64,000 bases of DNA from Anaerolineae bacterium (GTDB lineage: Bacteria; Chloroflexota; Anaerolineae; Aggregatilineales; Aggregatilineaceae). Both the position numbers and the translations under genes were made by a program. Location of the stretch: contig JAOSJP010000037.1 of the NCBI GenBank assembly GCA_027494015.1, positions 1 through 64,000 on the forward strand, in the 5' to 3' direction. Shown one piece after another: positions 25,255 to 34,290 of this stretch (positions are counted from its first letter, which is position 1; every line of letters starts with the position of its first letter). The notes beneath the pieces were generated by a model, which was given only the letters and a program-made list of their open reading frames with translations, ran no database searches and was not told where the DNA came from.

Positions 25255-25387
25255 GGGTGCGTGCAAAACCTATCAGGTAGGGCGCTGCTTTGCTGTGCCC
25301 CCGTAGGGGCGTATTGCAATACGCCCCCTACGGGACCCTCACCCCGTTGGGTGTCAAGCGAGTCACTGACAACCTTTGCATACACCC
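25255..25387. repeat. Repeat D copy 2, element with terminal inverted repeats
   Basis: Left end GGGTGCGTGCAAAACCTATC and right end GACAACCTTTGCATACACCC are imperfect inverted repeats. The 133-bp element also contains a GTAGGGGCGTATTGCA / ATACGCCCCCTAC palindrome. It fills much of the 372-base gap 25101-25472. Full copies are at 39220-39412 and 58369-58573. Confidence 0.75.
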
Positions 25388-25423
25388 CCCGCCCCGCCGC
25401 TACTGCCGCGCCACCAAACGGTC

Positions 25424-25429
25424 TATAAT
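25424..25429 (+). promoter_or_regulatory. -10 box upstream of the AroE-like gene
   Basis: A perfect TATAAT 44 bases before the ATG at 25473, just outside the end of repeat D copy 2. The -35 is poor. Confidence 0.4.
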
Positions 25430-25472
25430 CCGCGTAAGGTGAATCATCGCGGGCCAACGGAAAGGAGCGGAT

Positions 25473-26329
25473 ATGCCTGCCAATTACCAGGCCGAGCTGG
25501 TGGGCGTGCTGGGGCGTCCGGTTGCCGAGAACCCCACCGGCGTCATGCAGGAGGCGGCCTTCGCCGCCGCCGGGCTGAACTGGCGCTACCTGAACATCGA
25601 GGTGCCCCCGAACGACTGGCGGAGGCCCTGATCGGCGTGCGCGCCTTCGGGATGCGCGGCATCAACCTGACCATTCCCCACAAGGTGGCGGTGATGCAGT
25701 ATCTGGACGCCATCGCGCCGGATGCGCCGGTCATCGGCGCGGTGAACACCGTCCGCCGCGAAGGAGAGCGGCTGATCGGCGAGAATACCGACGGCAAGGG
25801 CTTCCTGCGCGGCGTGCGCCAGGATGCGGGCGTTGACCCGGCGGGGAAGCGCGTGGTCATCCTGGGCGCGGGCGGGGCGGCGCGCGCCGTCGCCACGGAA
25901 CTGGCCCTGGCGGGCGCGGCGCAGATCACCGTGGTCAACCGCACGCCCGCACGCGGCGAGGGCATGGTCGCCGACCTGCGCGCCAACACGCCCGCCGTTG
26001 TCCGCTTCGAGGTGTGGCGCGGCGTCTACCGCGTCCCCGCCGACACCGACATCCTGGTGCAGGCGACATCCATCGGCCTTTACCCGGACGTGGAGGGGAC
26101 GCCCGCCGTCGCCCTGGACGATGCGCCCGCCCACATGCTGGTCAGCGACGTGGTCTTCAACCCGCCGCAGACGCGCCTGCTGGCGGCGGCCAGGGCGCGC
26201 GGCCTGCCGACGCTCGACGGGCTTTCGATGCTGGTCTACCAGGGCGCGATTGGCTTTGAGATGTGGACGGGCGAGAAAGCGCCCGAAGCGGTGATGAAAA
26301 AGGCGCTGGCCGAGGCGTTGGGGGTGTGA
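25473..26329 (+). CDS. Shikimate dehydrogenase-like protein, one frameshift
   Basis: Starts MPANYQAELVGVLGRPVAEN after AAAGGAG; a missing C near 25608 shifts the frame, after which it reads ERLAEALIGVRAFGMRGINLTIPHKVAVM. The catalytic Lys (IPHKVA) and Asp (ENTDGKGFL) are present, as is the nucleotide fold VVILGAGGAARAVATELA with NRTPARGE. The usual Ser-x-Ser shikimate clamp after G-x-P-V is replaced by NPTGVMQ, so the substrate may be quinate-like or another polyol. About 285 residues when corrected, normal for AroE. It stands alone, with the MFS gene convergent downstream. Confidence 0.82.
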
Positions 26330-26340
26330 GGGAAAGACGG

Positions 26341-26512
26341 GTTTTGGTGATTGGTTGTTGGTTCTTGGTTGAGCGTGCAGACTGAGGTCACCTTTTCCCC
26401 AGCCGCTCACCGAGAGCTTCGCACGGCAAAGAGAGGTTCCTGGCTGCTGGTTTCTGGTTCAGATGACCGTGTAGCGTGACCCTCTCTATCAACCAACAAC
26501 CAATAACCTCTC
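26341..26512. repeat. Repeat E inverted pair
   Basis: GTGATTGGTTGTTGGTTCTTGG at 26346 and CAACCAACAACCAATAACC at 26491 flank about 120 bases between convergent genes. They could form a bidirectional terminator-like hairpin. Confidence 0.65.
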
Positions 26513-26522
26513 TTCCCCATCG

Positions 26523-27791
26523 TCAGTGCGGCGCGGGAGCGGCCCGCAGTCCCCGCGCTTCCTGGCGGGCGACCCACAGCGCGCCGGGCAGCGCCGCCAG
26601 CAGGATGCCCGTCGCCAGCCAGAACAAACCGCCAATCGCTACCAGCGGCAGCAATGCGTAGGCGATCAGCGGCCCGGCGGCGCTGCCGCCATCGCCGATG
26701 GTGTTGATGATCCCCAGGATGCGCCCCCGGTTGTTCTCCCCGGCGTAATCGCCGACGAGGGTCATCACCTGCGTCTGCAGGACGCTGGTGGCGATGGAGC
26801 TGAGCATGATCGCCGTCACCACGACGATCCCCCTGCCCCCCGCCGTCAGCGCCATCGAAGCCACGCCCAGCGCCAGCGCGAAGATGACCAGCCGCCAGCG
26901 GTTGCCGGTCAGGTCGCTCAGCCAGCCGGAAAGCGGCGACGCCAGCAGGCCAAGCGCCTGGCTGCCGGCGGCCATCGCCCCGGTGAACGTGGACAGGTAG
27001 ATGATCGTCCCGGCCACGCGCACCGTCTCGCCGACGCGCTCCTCCAGCAGCAGCGGCAGCACCGCGCCCAGGATACCGATGAAGATGAGCCAGTTGACGC
27101 CCAGCAACGCGATGGCGACCGTCAGCGGCAGGCGTTTGCTCGGCGGCGGGACGGGCGTCCCCGGCTGCGTGTGCACAGCGACAGGCGAGCGCGACGGGTG
27201 CGCGGGCTGCGTCTCCGGCAGCAGCAGCAGCCACAGCAGCGCCGCGACGAAGGTGATGCCGGAGCAGACGCGCAGCGCCGTGCTGTAGCCCAGCCAGTCG
27301 GTCAGCGCGCCGCCAGCCAGCGCCGCCCCGCCCGACCCCAGGAAGAACCACATTTGCAGGCGGCCCACGAAGCGCCCCCGGTTGGCGAAGGTGGACAGGT
27401 CGAGGGCCATTGTGCTGGCGCTCAGCCAGATGCCCGCCCAGGCCGTGCCCCACAGCAAGCGCCCGATCAACAGCGGCCAGAAGCCGGGGACGGTGTAGAG
27501 CAGCGACGAGATCGCCCCGAAGAACAGCGCCGGCACGGCGATCCGGCGGCGTGGGATGCGCTCGATGAGCACGCCCAGCGGCCCGTTGATGAGGATGCGG
27601 ATCAGGCGGTTGGCCGAGAGCATCAGCCCCACATTGGCCAGGACGATCCCAGCTTCTTTCGTGTGCGTGGGCAGCACGACGTAGAGCGTCAGGTCGCCGA
27701 GCAGCGAGATAGCCACGCCCAGCCCGACGATGTGCAGCGCCCACTCCGGCGCAAGCCGCTGCCGCCAGGCAGTCAGGGCCGGGCTATTCAT
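26523..27791 (-). CDS. MFS transporter
   Basis: 422 residues with twelve hydrophobic segments and the MFS loop motif after TM2-3 (NGPLGVLIERIPRRRIAVP). A central cytosolic loop (QPAHPSRSPVAVHTQPGTPVPPPSKR) divides the two six-helix halves, and the C-terminal half repeats the loop as SGWLSDLTGNRW. The substrate is not apparent; it most resembles drug or sugar efflux-type MFS proteins. Its first 8 bases overlap the end of the phosphodiesterase gene, so the two are probably co-transcribed and translationally coupled. Confidence 0.9.
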   Translation of the reverse strand: MNSPALTAWRQRLAPEWALHIVGLGVAISLLGDLTLYVVLPTHTKEAGIVLANVGLMLSANRLIRILINGPLGVLIERIPRRRIAVPALFFGAISSLLYTVPGFWPLLIGRLLWGTAWAGIWLSASTMALDLSTFANRGRFVGRLQMWFFLGSGGAALAGGALTDWLGYSTALRVCSGITFVAALLWLLLLPETQPAHPSRSPVAVHTQPGTPVPPPSKRLPLTVAIALLGVNWLIFIGILGAVLPLLLEERVGETVRVAGTIIYLSTFTGAMAAGSQALGLLASPLSGWLSDLTGNRWRLVIFALALGVASMALTAGGRGIVVVTAIMLSSIATSVLQTQVMTLVGDYAGENNRGRILGIINTIGDGGSAAGPLIAYALLPLVAIGGLFWLATGILLAALPGALWVARQEARGLRAAPAPH

Positions 27792-28590
27792 CGCGCAGGG
27801 CTTCCCGGATGGGTTGGCCCTCCCACACCTGGGGACAGGGAATCCTCAACAGATGGGCGATGGTCGCCGCCGTGTCAAAGATGCGCACCGGCCCGCCGAT
27901 GGCGTGCCCCGCTTTGACCGGCGGGCCGTTGAGAATCCAGGGGATGGTCAGGTCTTCCGGGGAATCGGTGCCGTGCGTGAAGTCGTGCCCGCCGTGATCG
28001 GCCAGCAGCAGCACGGTGTACTCGTCGCGCAGCCCGGCGCGCTCCAGCGCGCCCAGCACGCCGCCCAACGCGCTGTCCATGCGCTCAATCGCCGCGATAT
28101 ACGGCGCGGACATCCAGCCGGCGGCGTGCCCCACCAGGTCGGATTCGGCCAGGTAGATCACGACCAGATCGGGCTGCTCGGCCACGAGCAGGGCGGCAGC
28201 CTGCGCGGCTACGATCTGGTCGGCCTCGGCGGTGACGGCCCCATCGCGGCAATAGCTGACGGTCAGGCTGCCGTGCGCCGAGAGATCGCGAAGCTGCTCC
28301 CAACTGTAAAACATGGCCGTCTGCCGCCCGTTCTGGTGGGCCACATCTACGATGCTAGGGAAGGCGACGGCGGACGGCTGAAAGCTGTTGTCGGTCACGC
28401 CGTGCCTGGCGGGCGAGACGCCGCGAAACATGGACATATGCGCCGGCAGCGTGTAGCTGGGCGTGATGGACTGGGCGCGCCAGGTGTAGGCCCCACCCTG
28501 CCACAGGCGGTCGGCGTTCGGGGTGTGGGCCTGGGCCAGGGCGTCGGGACGGCAGCCGTCGAAGATGGTGAGGATCGTCTTGTGGATCAT
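27784..28590 (-). CDS. Alkaline-phosphatase-superfamily phosphodiesterase/nucleotide pyrophosphatase
   Basis: 268 residues. Metal-site residues are visible as IFDGCRPDAL, the nucleophile Thr in SITPSYTLPAHMSMFRGVSPARHG, ESDLVGHAAG, and LLLADHGGHDFTHGT. These are the features of type I phosphodiesterase/nucleotide pyrophosphatase and related sulfatase-fold enzymes. No signal peptide, so probably cytosolic. It overlaps the MFS gene downstream and follows the DeoR regulator gene on the same strand after 48 bases. Confidence 0.88.
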   Translation of the reverse strand: MIHKTILTIFDGCRPDALAQAHTPNADRLWQGGAYTWRAQSITPSYTLPAHMSMFRGVSPARHGVTDNSFQPSAVAFPSIVDVAHQNGRQTAMFYSWEQLRDLSAHGSLTVSYCRDGAVTAEADQIVAAQAAALLVAEQPDLVVIYLAESDLVGHAAGWMSAPYIAAIERMDSALGGVLGALERAGLRDEYTVLLLADHGGHDFTHGTDSPEDLTIPWILNGPPVKAGHAIGGPVRIFDTAATIAHLLRIPCPQVWEGQPIREALRDE

Positions 28591-28638
28591 GGATGCAGTT
28601 GGGCCTCGTCGGTGAGTGGTGGCACAGGAAAGAGTCGG

Positions 28639-29424
28639 TCAGGGATTGTCCTCGCCCGTCAGGACGACGATATGGACGGCGATGCCCTCGCGCTCCAGGG
28701 CCTCGCGGTATTCCGCGCTGAGACCGTCGTCGGTCACGATGTCGGTCACGACGGACAGCGGCGCGACGCTGGAGAACGTCTTCAGCCCAAACTTGCGGCT
28801 GTCCGAGAGCAGAATCCGGCGCTGGGCGTTGCGGATCATGGTGCGTTTGATCTGGGCGTCGTCGGTGTTATATTCGGTCAGCCCGGCTTCCAGGTCCACG
28901 CCGCCGATGCCGAGGAACGTCTTGTCCACATAGAACTGGCTGATCGTGTACTCGGCGACGGGGCCGATCAGCGAGCGCTCGCCAGGGCGCACCACGCCGC
29001 CGCACAGCATCAGGTGGATGCCGGGCTGGTCAATGAGCAGGTTGGCGATGGGCAGGGCGTTGGTCAGCACGGTGATGTCCTGCAGGCCGATCAGGTGGCG
29101 GGCCAGCTCCAGCGTGGTCGTGCCGATGTCCAGGGTGATGCTGTCGCCCTCGTGGACCAGCGAAGCAGCCAGCCTGCCAATGGCCCGCTTGGCTTCGGGC
29201 ATCTCGTGGACGCGCGTCAGCACGGGCGGCTCGTAGCTGCGCCCGCGCGCGCTGACCGCCCCGCCGTGAATCCGCCGCAACAGGCTTGCCCTCTCCAGGA
29301 TGGTGAAGTCGCGGCGAATGGTCATGTCCGACACGCCGAAGCGCTGGCACAGCTCGGCGACGGTGACGACGCCCTGCTCGGCAATGATCTGCAGGATGAC
29401 CTTCTGCCGCTCTTGCGCGATCAC
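28639..29424 (-). CDS. DeoR-family transcriptional regulator
   Basis: 261 residues from a GTG at 29424 after GAGGCAGG; an in-frame ATG at 29475 is the alternative, but a palindrome begins at 29476 and would leave it no ribosome-binding site. The N-terminal HTH is ILQIIAEQGVVTVAELCQRFGVSDMTIRRDF with IHGGAV after it. The C-terminal DeoR sensor domain has LDIGTTTLELARHL, TVLTNALPIAN, GGVVRPGERSLIGP and FLGIGGVDLEAGLTEYN. Such repressors respond to phosphorylated sugars or polyols. The nearest candidates for control are its own operon and the amidotransferase and oxidoreductase genes. Confidence 0.92.
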   Translation of the reverse strand: MIAQERQKVILQIIAEQGVVTVAELCQRFGVSDMTIRRDFTILERASLLRRIHGGAVSARGRSYEPPVLTRVHEMPEAKRAIGRLAASLVHEGDSITLDIGTTTLELARHLIGLQDITVLTNALPIANLLIDQPGIHLMLCGGVVRPGERSLIGPVAEYTISQFYVDKTFLGIGGVDLEAGLTEYNTDDAQIKRTMIRNAQRRILLSDSRKFGLKTFSSVAPLSVVTDIVTDDGLSAEYREALEREGIAVHIVVLTGEDNP

Positions 29425-29475
29425 GACACCTGCCTCTTTTCTCCGGGTTCGTGTCAAAATGCCAACACGAATCAC

Positions 29476-29519
29476 TTGCGCTTTATGTTGAATTATGTTG
29501 AAATAGGCACAAAGCGCAA
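29476..29519 (-). promoter_or_regulatory. Probable DeoR operator
   Basis: A 9-bp inverted repeat, TTGCGCTTT at 29476-29484 and AAAGCGCAA at 29511-29519, encloses two tandem TATGTTGAA units (29484-29492, 29494-29502). DeoR proteins typically bind tandem AT-rich repeats. It lies 52 bases upstream of the chosen DeoR start, in the gap after the amidotransferase gene. Confidence 0.6.
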
Positions 29520-29567
29520 CAACCGGCCTGTCCCGGCTACCAGGCGCGCGGGACTTCCAGGCGCGCT

Positions 29568-30434
29568 CTAACGCCGGCGCGACGGGATGACCAGCGCGTC
29601 AATCCAGTTGCGCAGCTCGGCTTCGCGGTAGAGCGGGTCAATGATGTCCGGGCCGACGGCGAAGCGCTCGCGCAGCGCCGGGTCGTCCGGGTTGGCGTGC
29701 AGGGCGAACATGGCTTCGGCATAAGCCTGCACGTCGTCGCCATTGGCGAAGAAGCCTTCTTTAACAAGTGGTTCGGCGCGGGCGCTGATCAGGCGGGCCA
29801 TCTCGTAGAAGTTGTACTCCGGGTGGTACTGCGTGGCCCAGAAGGTGCCGCTCTTGTGCTTGACTTCGAGCGCCTGCACGTGGGTGTGCTCGTTGACGGC
29901 CAGCAGCGTAGCGCCGCGCGGCAGCGTGACGACCTCATCCAGGTGCATGATGAAGCCGTCGTACACGTCGGGCTTGCCCGCCAGCAGCGGGTGCGTCTTG
30001 CCGGCGTCGGTGCGCGTGATGCGGCGGGCGATGCTCCACTCGCGGCCCTTGGGGTTCTTGCGCACTTCGCCACCGGCGGCATAGGCGGCCATCTGCACGC
30101 CCCAGCAGCTTCCGTAGCAGGGCACGCCCGCCTCGAAGATGGCCCGCGAAAGCTCGACCTGGCGCGTCACGCGCGGGTCGTCGGTGTGGTAGATGGTCAG
30201 GTCAGAACCGGTGAAGATGTAGGCGTCGTAGGAGCGCAGGTTGGCCCCGGACGGCAGGGCGCTGTCCAGGTCGGCGATGAAGAGCACGTCAAGCGTCGCC
30301 TGGGGCACGTAGGAGCGCAGGAAGCGGGCGTACATGTCGTGGGGGTGCCCCACGCTGGCGGCGTCGAAGCGCTCGCGGCTGGTCTTGGGATAGCCGTTGA
30401 GGATGGCGATGGCGAGCTTCAGGTCTTTGTGCAT
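29568..30434 (-). CDS. Class I glutamine amidotransferase (GMP-synthase-like)
   Basis: 288 residues. The nucleophile elbow is CYGSCWGVQMAAYA, and the His-Glu pair is in ATQYHPEYNFYEM, so the Cys-His-Glu triad is complete. It stands alone rather than fused to a synthetase domain, like the GMP-synthase-like GATase group. It could hydrolyse gamma-glutamyl amides or supply ammonia to a partner. It is divergent from the oxidoreductase and glutamine-synthetase-like genes. AAAGGAAC precedes the ATG. Confidence 0.9.
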   Translation of the reverse strand: MHKDLKLAIAILNGYPKTSRERFDAASVGHPHDMYARFLRSYVPQATLDVLFIADLDSALPSGANLRSYDAYIFTGSDLTIYHTDDPRVTRQVELSRAIFEAGVPCYGSCWGVQMAAYAAGGEVRKNPKGREWSIARRITRTDAGKTHPLLAGKPDVYDGFIMHLDEVVTLPRGATLLAVNEHTHVQALEVKHKSGTFWATQYHPEYNFYEMARLISARAEPLVKEGFFANGDDVQAYAEAMFALHANPDDPALRERFAVGPDIIDPLYREAELRNWIDALVIPSRRR

Positions 30435-30525
30435 TGTGTATTGTTCCTTTTCAAACAGAGTCTGTGCACTTCCGAAAATACATCATGTGGGCGAAAAATA
30501 CTACCCCCTGCTCTTGCCGCCGGTC

Positions 30526-30557
30526 AGACTTCCGCAGTCTGCGAGACTTCGGAAGTC
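30526..30557. repeat. Repeat B copy 3
   Basis: AGACTTCCGCAGTCTGC and GAGACTTCGGAAGTC arms, in the 222-base divergent gap before the oxidoreductase gene. Confidence 0.75.
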
Positions 30558-30657
30558 GGGTGCGCGCGGCTGGCACGACGCGCCCATCCGCCCGGCCTTC
30601 CGTCCCGCTGTCTCTGTTTCACTTCGTCGCCTGTATTGTCATTGAGGAAGGGTCACC

Positions 30658-32574
30658 ATGCCTTACGGGTATCACGGCAAAATCCTGCACGTCAATCTGA
30701 CCACCGGCGTCCTGACCGTCGAGGAGCCGGACGAGATCTTCTACCGCACCTACATGGGCGGCAGTGCCATGGGGCTGTACTACCTGCTCAAGAACACGCC
30801 CCCCGGCACCGATCCGCTGGCTCCTGAGAACACGCTGACCCTGATGGACAGCGTGCTGACCGGCCTGCCAATTGCCGGGCAGAGCCGCATGACCGCCACC
30901 GCCCGCTCGCCGCTGACCGGCATGGTCGGCGACTCGCAGTGCGGCGGCTTCTGGCCGGCGGAACTGAAGTTCGCCGGGTTCGATGGCATCGTCATCCGGG
31001 GCCGCGCCGAGCAGCCCGTCTACCTGTGGGTGCACGACGGCCAGGCCGAGCTGCGCGACGCGGCGCACCTGTGGGGCCGCGTGACCCATGACGTGCAGCG
31101 CGCGCTGGAGGACGAGCTGGGCGACAGGCGCATCCAGGTGTTGGGCATCGGTCCGGCGGGCGAGAACCTTGTTCGCTTCGCGGCGATAATGAATATGTCC
31201 AACCGGGCCAACGGGCGCACTGGCATGGGCGCGGTGATGGGCAGTAAGAATCTGAAAGCCATCGCCGTGCGCGGCAAGCGGCGCCCGGAGATTCGCGACC
31301 GCGAGGCGTTCAAAGCCATTGCCCGCTGGGGCGCGGACAACACCGAAGACGTGATGGGCGGCATGACCCTGCTGGGCACCACCGCCCTCATCCGCAAGCA
31401 GCAGGAGCGCGGCGGGCTGCCCGGCCACAACTACGACAGCGGCGTGTTTGACGGCTTTGAGGGCCTCAGCGGTCAGACCATGCGCGACACGATCCTCAAA
31501 GGCAACGACACCTGCTACGCCTGCACGGTGCGCTGCAAGCGCGTGGTGGAGAACGAGGAAGGCCCCTACGTGCTCGACCCGGCTTATGGCGGGCCGGAGT
31601 ACGAGACGCTGAGCATGTTAGGCTCGTACTGCGGCGTCTCCGACCTCAAGGCGGTCGCCTACGCCAACCAGCTTTGCAATATGTACGGCATGGACACGAT
31701 GTCCTGCGGCGGGACCATCGCCTGGGCGATGGACTGCTACGCGCACGGCATCATCACCGAGGCAGACACCGGCGGCCTGGCCCTCAAGTATGGCGACAGG
31801 GAGATGCTGGTCGGCCTGGTGGAGATGATCGCCCGGCGCGAGGGCTTCGGCGATGTGCTGGCCGACGGATCAGCCCAGGCCGCGCGGCGCTTCGGCCCCG
31901 CTGCCGAAGACCTGCTGATCACCGTCAAGGGGTCAGAGATGCCCGCGCACATGCCGCAGGTCAAGCGCAGCCTGGCCCTGATGTACGCCGTCAACCCGTT
32001 CGGCGCCGATCACCAGTCCAGCGAGCACGACGGCAGCTACACCGAGTACAATCCGCGCATCGCCGAGATCGGGCTGTTCACCCCGCAGCCGCCGCGCGTG
32101 CTCAACACGGAGAAAGTGCGCTACGCTTTCTACACGCAGTGCACCTACAGTATGCTCGACACGCTCGATCTGTGTCAGTTCGTCTGGGGGCCGGACTGGC
32201 AGCTTTTCAGCCTGCGCCAACTGGCCGATACCATGCGCGCGGTGACCGGCTGGCCGGTGACCGTCTTCGAGCTGCAGAAGCTCGGCGAGCGCCGCCTGAA
32301 TATGCTGCGCGCCTTCAACGCGCGCGAGGGCTTCGGGCGCGACCAGGACACCATCCCCAAGAAGCTGACCAAACCGCTCAAGGGCGGGGCCAGCGACGGG
32401 CTGTTCGTGACCGTCGAAGAGGTCGAGCGGGCCAAGGACATCTACTACGGCATGGCCGGCTGGGACGTGGCGACGGGGATGCCCGTGCGCGCCAAGCTGG
32501 AGGAGCTGGGTATTAGCTGGGTGGCCGACGAGCTGGAAGCCGCCCGCGCCGTGCCAGAGGGGGATGAGCGGTGA
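30658..32574 (+). CDS. Tungsten-containing aldehyde ferredoxin oxidoreductase
   Basis: 638 residues. The N-terminal domain is typical (GYHGKILHVNLTTG, YMGGSAMGLYYLL, GSKNLKAIAVRG). The 4Fe-4S ligands are C286, C289 and C293 (CYACTVRC) plus C506 (LDLCQFV). RTGMGAVMGSKNLKA and DLL-containing segments fit tungstopterin binding. The family oxidises aldehydes to acids with ferredoxin as acceptor; the substrate cannot be fixed. GGAAGGG precedes the ATG. The stop overlaps a GTG start (GTGA) of the next gene. A tungstate transporter operon lies 15 kb away, consistent with a W cofactor. Confidence 0.95.
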   Translation: MPYGYHGKILHVNLTTGVLTVEEPDEIFYRTYMGGSAMGLYYLLKNTPPGTDPLAPENTLTLMDSVLTGLPIAGQSRMTATARSPLTGMVGDSQCGGFWPAELKFAGFDGIVIRGRAEQPVYLWVHDGQAELRDAAHLWGRVTHDVQRALEDELGDRRIQVLGIGPAGENLVRFAAIMNMSNRANGRTGMGAVMGSKNLKAIAVRGKRRPEIRDREAFKAIARWGADNTEDVMGGMTLLGTTALIRKQQERGGLPGHNYDSGVFDGFEGLSGQTMRDTILKGNDTCYACTVRCKRVVENEEGPYVLDPAYGGPEYETLSMLGSYCGVSDLKAVAYANQLCNMYGMDTMSCGGTIAWAMDCYAHGIITEADTGGLALKYGDREMLVGLVEMIARREGFGDVLADGSAQAARRFGPAAEDLLITVKGSEMPAHMPQVKRSLALMYAVNPFGADHQSSEHDGSYTEYNPRIAEIGLFTPQPPRVLNTEKVRYAFYTQCTYSMLDTLDLCQFVWGPDWQLFSLRQLADTMRAVTGWPVTVFELQKLGERRLNMLRAFNAREGFGRDQDTIPKKLTKPLKGGASDGLFVTVEEVERAKDIYYGMAGWDVATGMPVRAKLEELGISWVADELEAARAVPEGDER

Positions 32575-33965
32575 TTGAATCCAGTGCAGGCCTGTTGAGT
32601 CGCGAGGCGCTGGCGACCGCTGTGGATCGCGGCGAGATCGCCACCGTCCTGGTCGGCTTCCCCGACATGGTTGGACGGCTGCTGGGCAAGCGCTACGACG
32701 CGCGCCACTTCCTGGCGGCGGCGGAACACGGTCTGCACTTCTGTGACTACCTGCTCGCCTGCGACCTGGCTATGGACCCCGTGCCCGGCTATCGCTACAC
32801 CGGCTGGGAAGCGGGCTACCACGACGCCTGGGGTGTGGTGGACTGGACGACGCTGCGCCGCGCGTCCTGGCTGGACCGCTCGGCGCTGGTCCTGTGCGAC
32901 GTGCGCGACGAGACGACGGGCGCGCTGGTGCCCATCGCCCCGCGCTCGGTGCTGCGCCGCCAGATCGAGCGGGCGGCGGCGGCGGGCCTCCGCGCGATGG
33001 GCGCGACCGAGCTGGAGTTCTTCGTCTTTCAGGAGACCTACGACTCCGCCCGCGAAAAGCACTATCACGACCTGCGCACCTTCGGCGCGTACATCGAGGA
33101 CTATCACTTGCTGGCCGGGGGCAAGGTCGAGCGGCTGCTCGGCCCCATCCGCGCCCACCTGCACGACTCTGGCATCCCGGTCGAGTTCAGCAAGGGCGAG
33201 TGGGGTGCGGGCCAGGAGGAGATCAACATCCGTTACAGCGACCTGCTGACCATGAGCGACCGCACGGTCATTTTCAAGCAGATGGCCAAAGAGATCGCCA
33301 TGCAGCAGGGGCTGGCCCTGACCTTCATGGCCAAGTGGGACGAGCGCCACGCGGGGAGCAGTATGCACCTGCACATGAGCCTGTGGGACGCAAACGGCGG
33401 GCATAATGCGTTCGCCGCCGAAGGTGCGCCGACCAACGGGCTGCCCGTCGCCGCCAACGACACCTTCCGCTGGGCCGCCGGGGGCATGATGGCCCACGCC
33501 CGCGCGCTGACTCTGTTCTTCGCGCCGACGATCAACTCGTACAAGCGCTTCCAGGCGGAATCCTTCGCCCCGACGGCCATCACCTGGGGCTACGACAACC
33601 GCACGACCGGCTTCCGCATCGTTGGGCACGGGGACGGGCTGCGCCTCGAGTGCCGCATCCCCGGCGCGGACGCCAACCCATACCTGGCCCAGGCCGCGCT
33701 GCTGGCGGCGGCGCTGGACGGTATCGAGCGGCAGATCGAGCCGCCGCCGCTCTTCCCCGGCAATGCCTATGTTGCCAGCGACCTGCCGCGCGTGCCCCAT
33801 TCACTGCCGGAAGCTATCGCTGCCTTCGAGGGCAGCGACCTGGCGCGGACGGCGTTCGGCGAGGACGTGGTGGAGCATTACCTGCACTTCGCGCGCACCG
33901 AGCAGCGCAAGGCCGACGAAGTGGTCACCTGCTGGGAGCGCGCGCGCTACTTCGAGCAGATTTGA
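32571..33965 (+). CDS. Glutamine-synthetase-family ligase (gamma-glutamyl-amine ligase-like)
   Basis: 464 residues. Glutamine-synthetase catalytic motifs: ATELEFFVF, FSKGEWGAGQEEINIRYSD, AGSSMHLHMSLWD, INSYKRFQAESFAP and NRTTGFRIVG, with LECRIPGADANPYL. The N-terminal part (VLVGFPDMVGRLLGKRYDARHF) is that of GlnA-like proteins related to PuuA and glutamyl-polyamine or glutamyl-isopropylamide ligases rather than to housekeeping GlnA. It is translationally coupled to the oxidoreductase. A role joining glutamate to an amine before or after aldehyde oxidation is inferred from context. Confidence 0.88.
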   Translation: MIESSAGLLSREALATAVDRGEIATVLVGFPDMVGRLLGKRYDARHFLAAAEHGLHFCDYLLACDLAMDPVPGYRYTGWEAGYHDAWGVVDWTTLRRASWLDRSALVLCDVRDETTGALVPIAPRSVLRRQIERAAAAGLRAMGATELEFFVFQETYDSAREKHYHDLRTFGAYIEDYHLLAGGKVERLLGPIRAHLHDSGIPVEFSKGEWGAGQEEINIRYSDLLTMSDRTVIFKQMAKEIAMQQGLALTFMAKWDERHAGSSMHLHMSLWDANGGHNAFAAEGAPTNGLPVAANDTFRWAAGGMMAHARALTLFFAPTINSYKRFQAESFAPTAITWGYDNRTTGFRIVGHGDGLRLECRIPGADANPYLAQAALLAAALDGIERQIEPPPLFPGNAYVASDLPRVPHSLPEAIAAFEGSDLARTAFGEDVVEHYLHFARTEQRKADEVVTCWERARYFEQI

Positions 33966-33968
33966 GCG

Positions 33969-34146
33969 GTTGACCCCACCCCCGCCTGGCGCGGTCAGGG
34001 GGGGAGGTCAACCGCGGGGGCGCTGCTCTGCCGCGCCCTGGGGTGTATGGATGCACTTTAAGAAATAACCCAGGATACTTTGCGGCTCGATGGCGTGGGC
34101 GGCTGGTGACGTGCTCGTAGGGGCGGGTTTAGAAACCCGCCCCTAC
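33969..34146. repeat. Degenerate repeat A (33969-34013) and repeat C copy 3 (34117-34146)
   Basis: A shortened TGACCCCACCCCCGCC...GGGGGGGAGGTCA unit, then GTAGGGGCGGGTTT with its complement around AG. They lie in the 325-base gap 33966-34290 before the SDR gene; no gene was seen there. Confidence 0.75.
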
Positions 34147-34290
34147 AAGGGCGCAGCCGAGCAGCGCCCCTACGCGCCCGGCATGGTTCTGTGTTATTTC
34201 GTCAATCTGCATGAATACGCCCCACCCAGGGTACGAACCGGTGCTTGTTTTTGCATGTGCGTATTCACACAGAAGGAGCTTAGCAAACCC

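Noticed and set aside
23628..25280. 550-codon open frame opposite cytochrome b and the DUF5666-like gene
   Set aside because: GC-rich antisense frame; the minus strand encodes recognisable proteins throughout.
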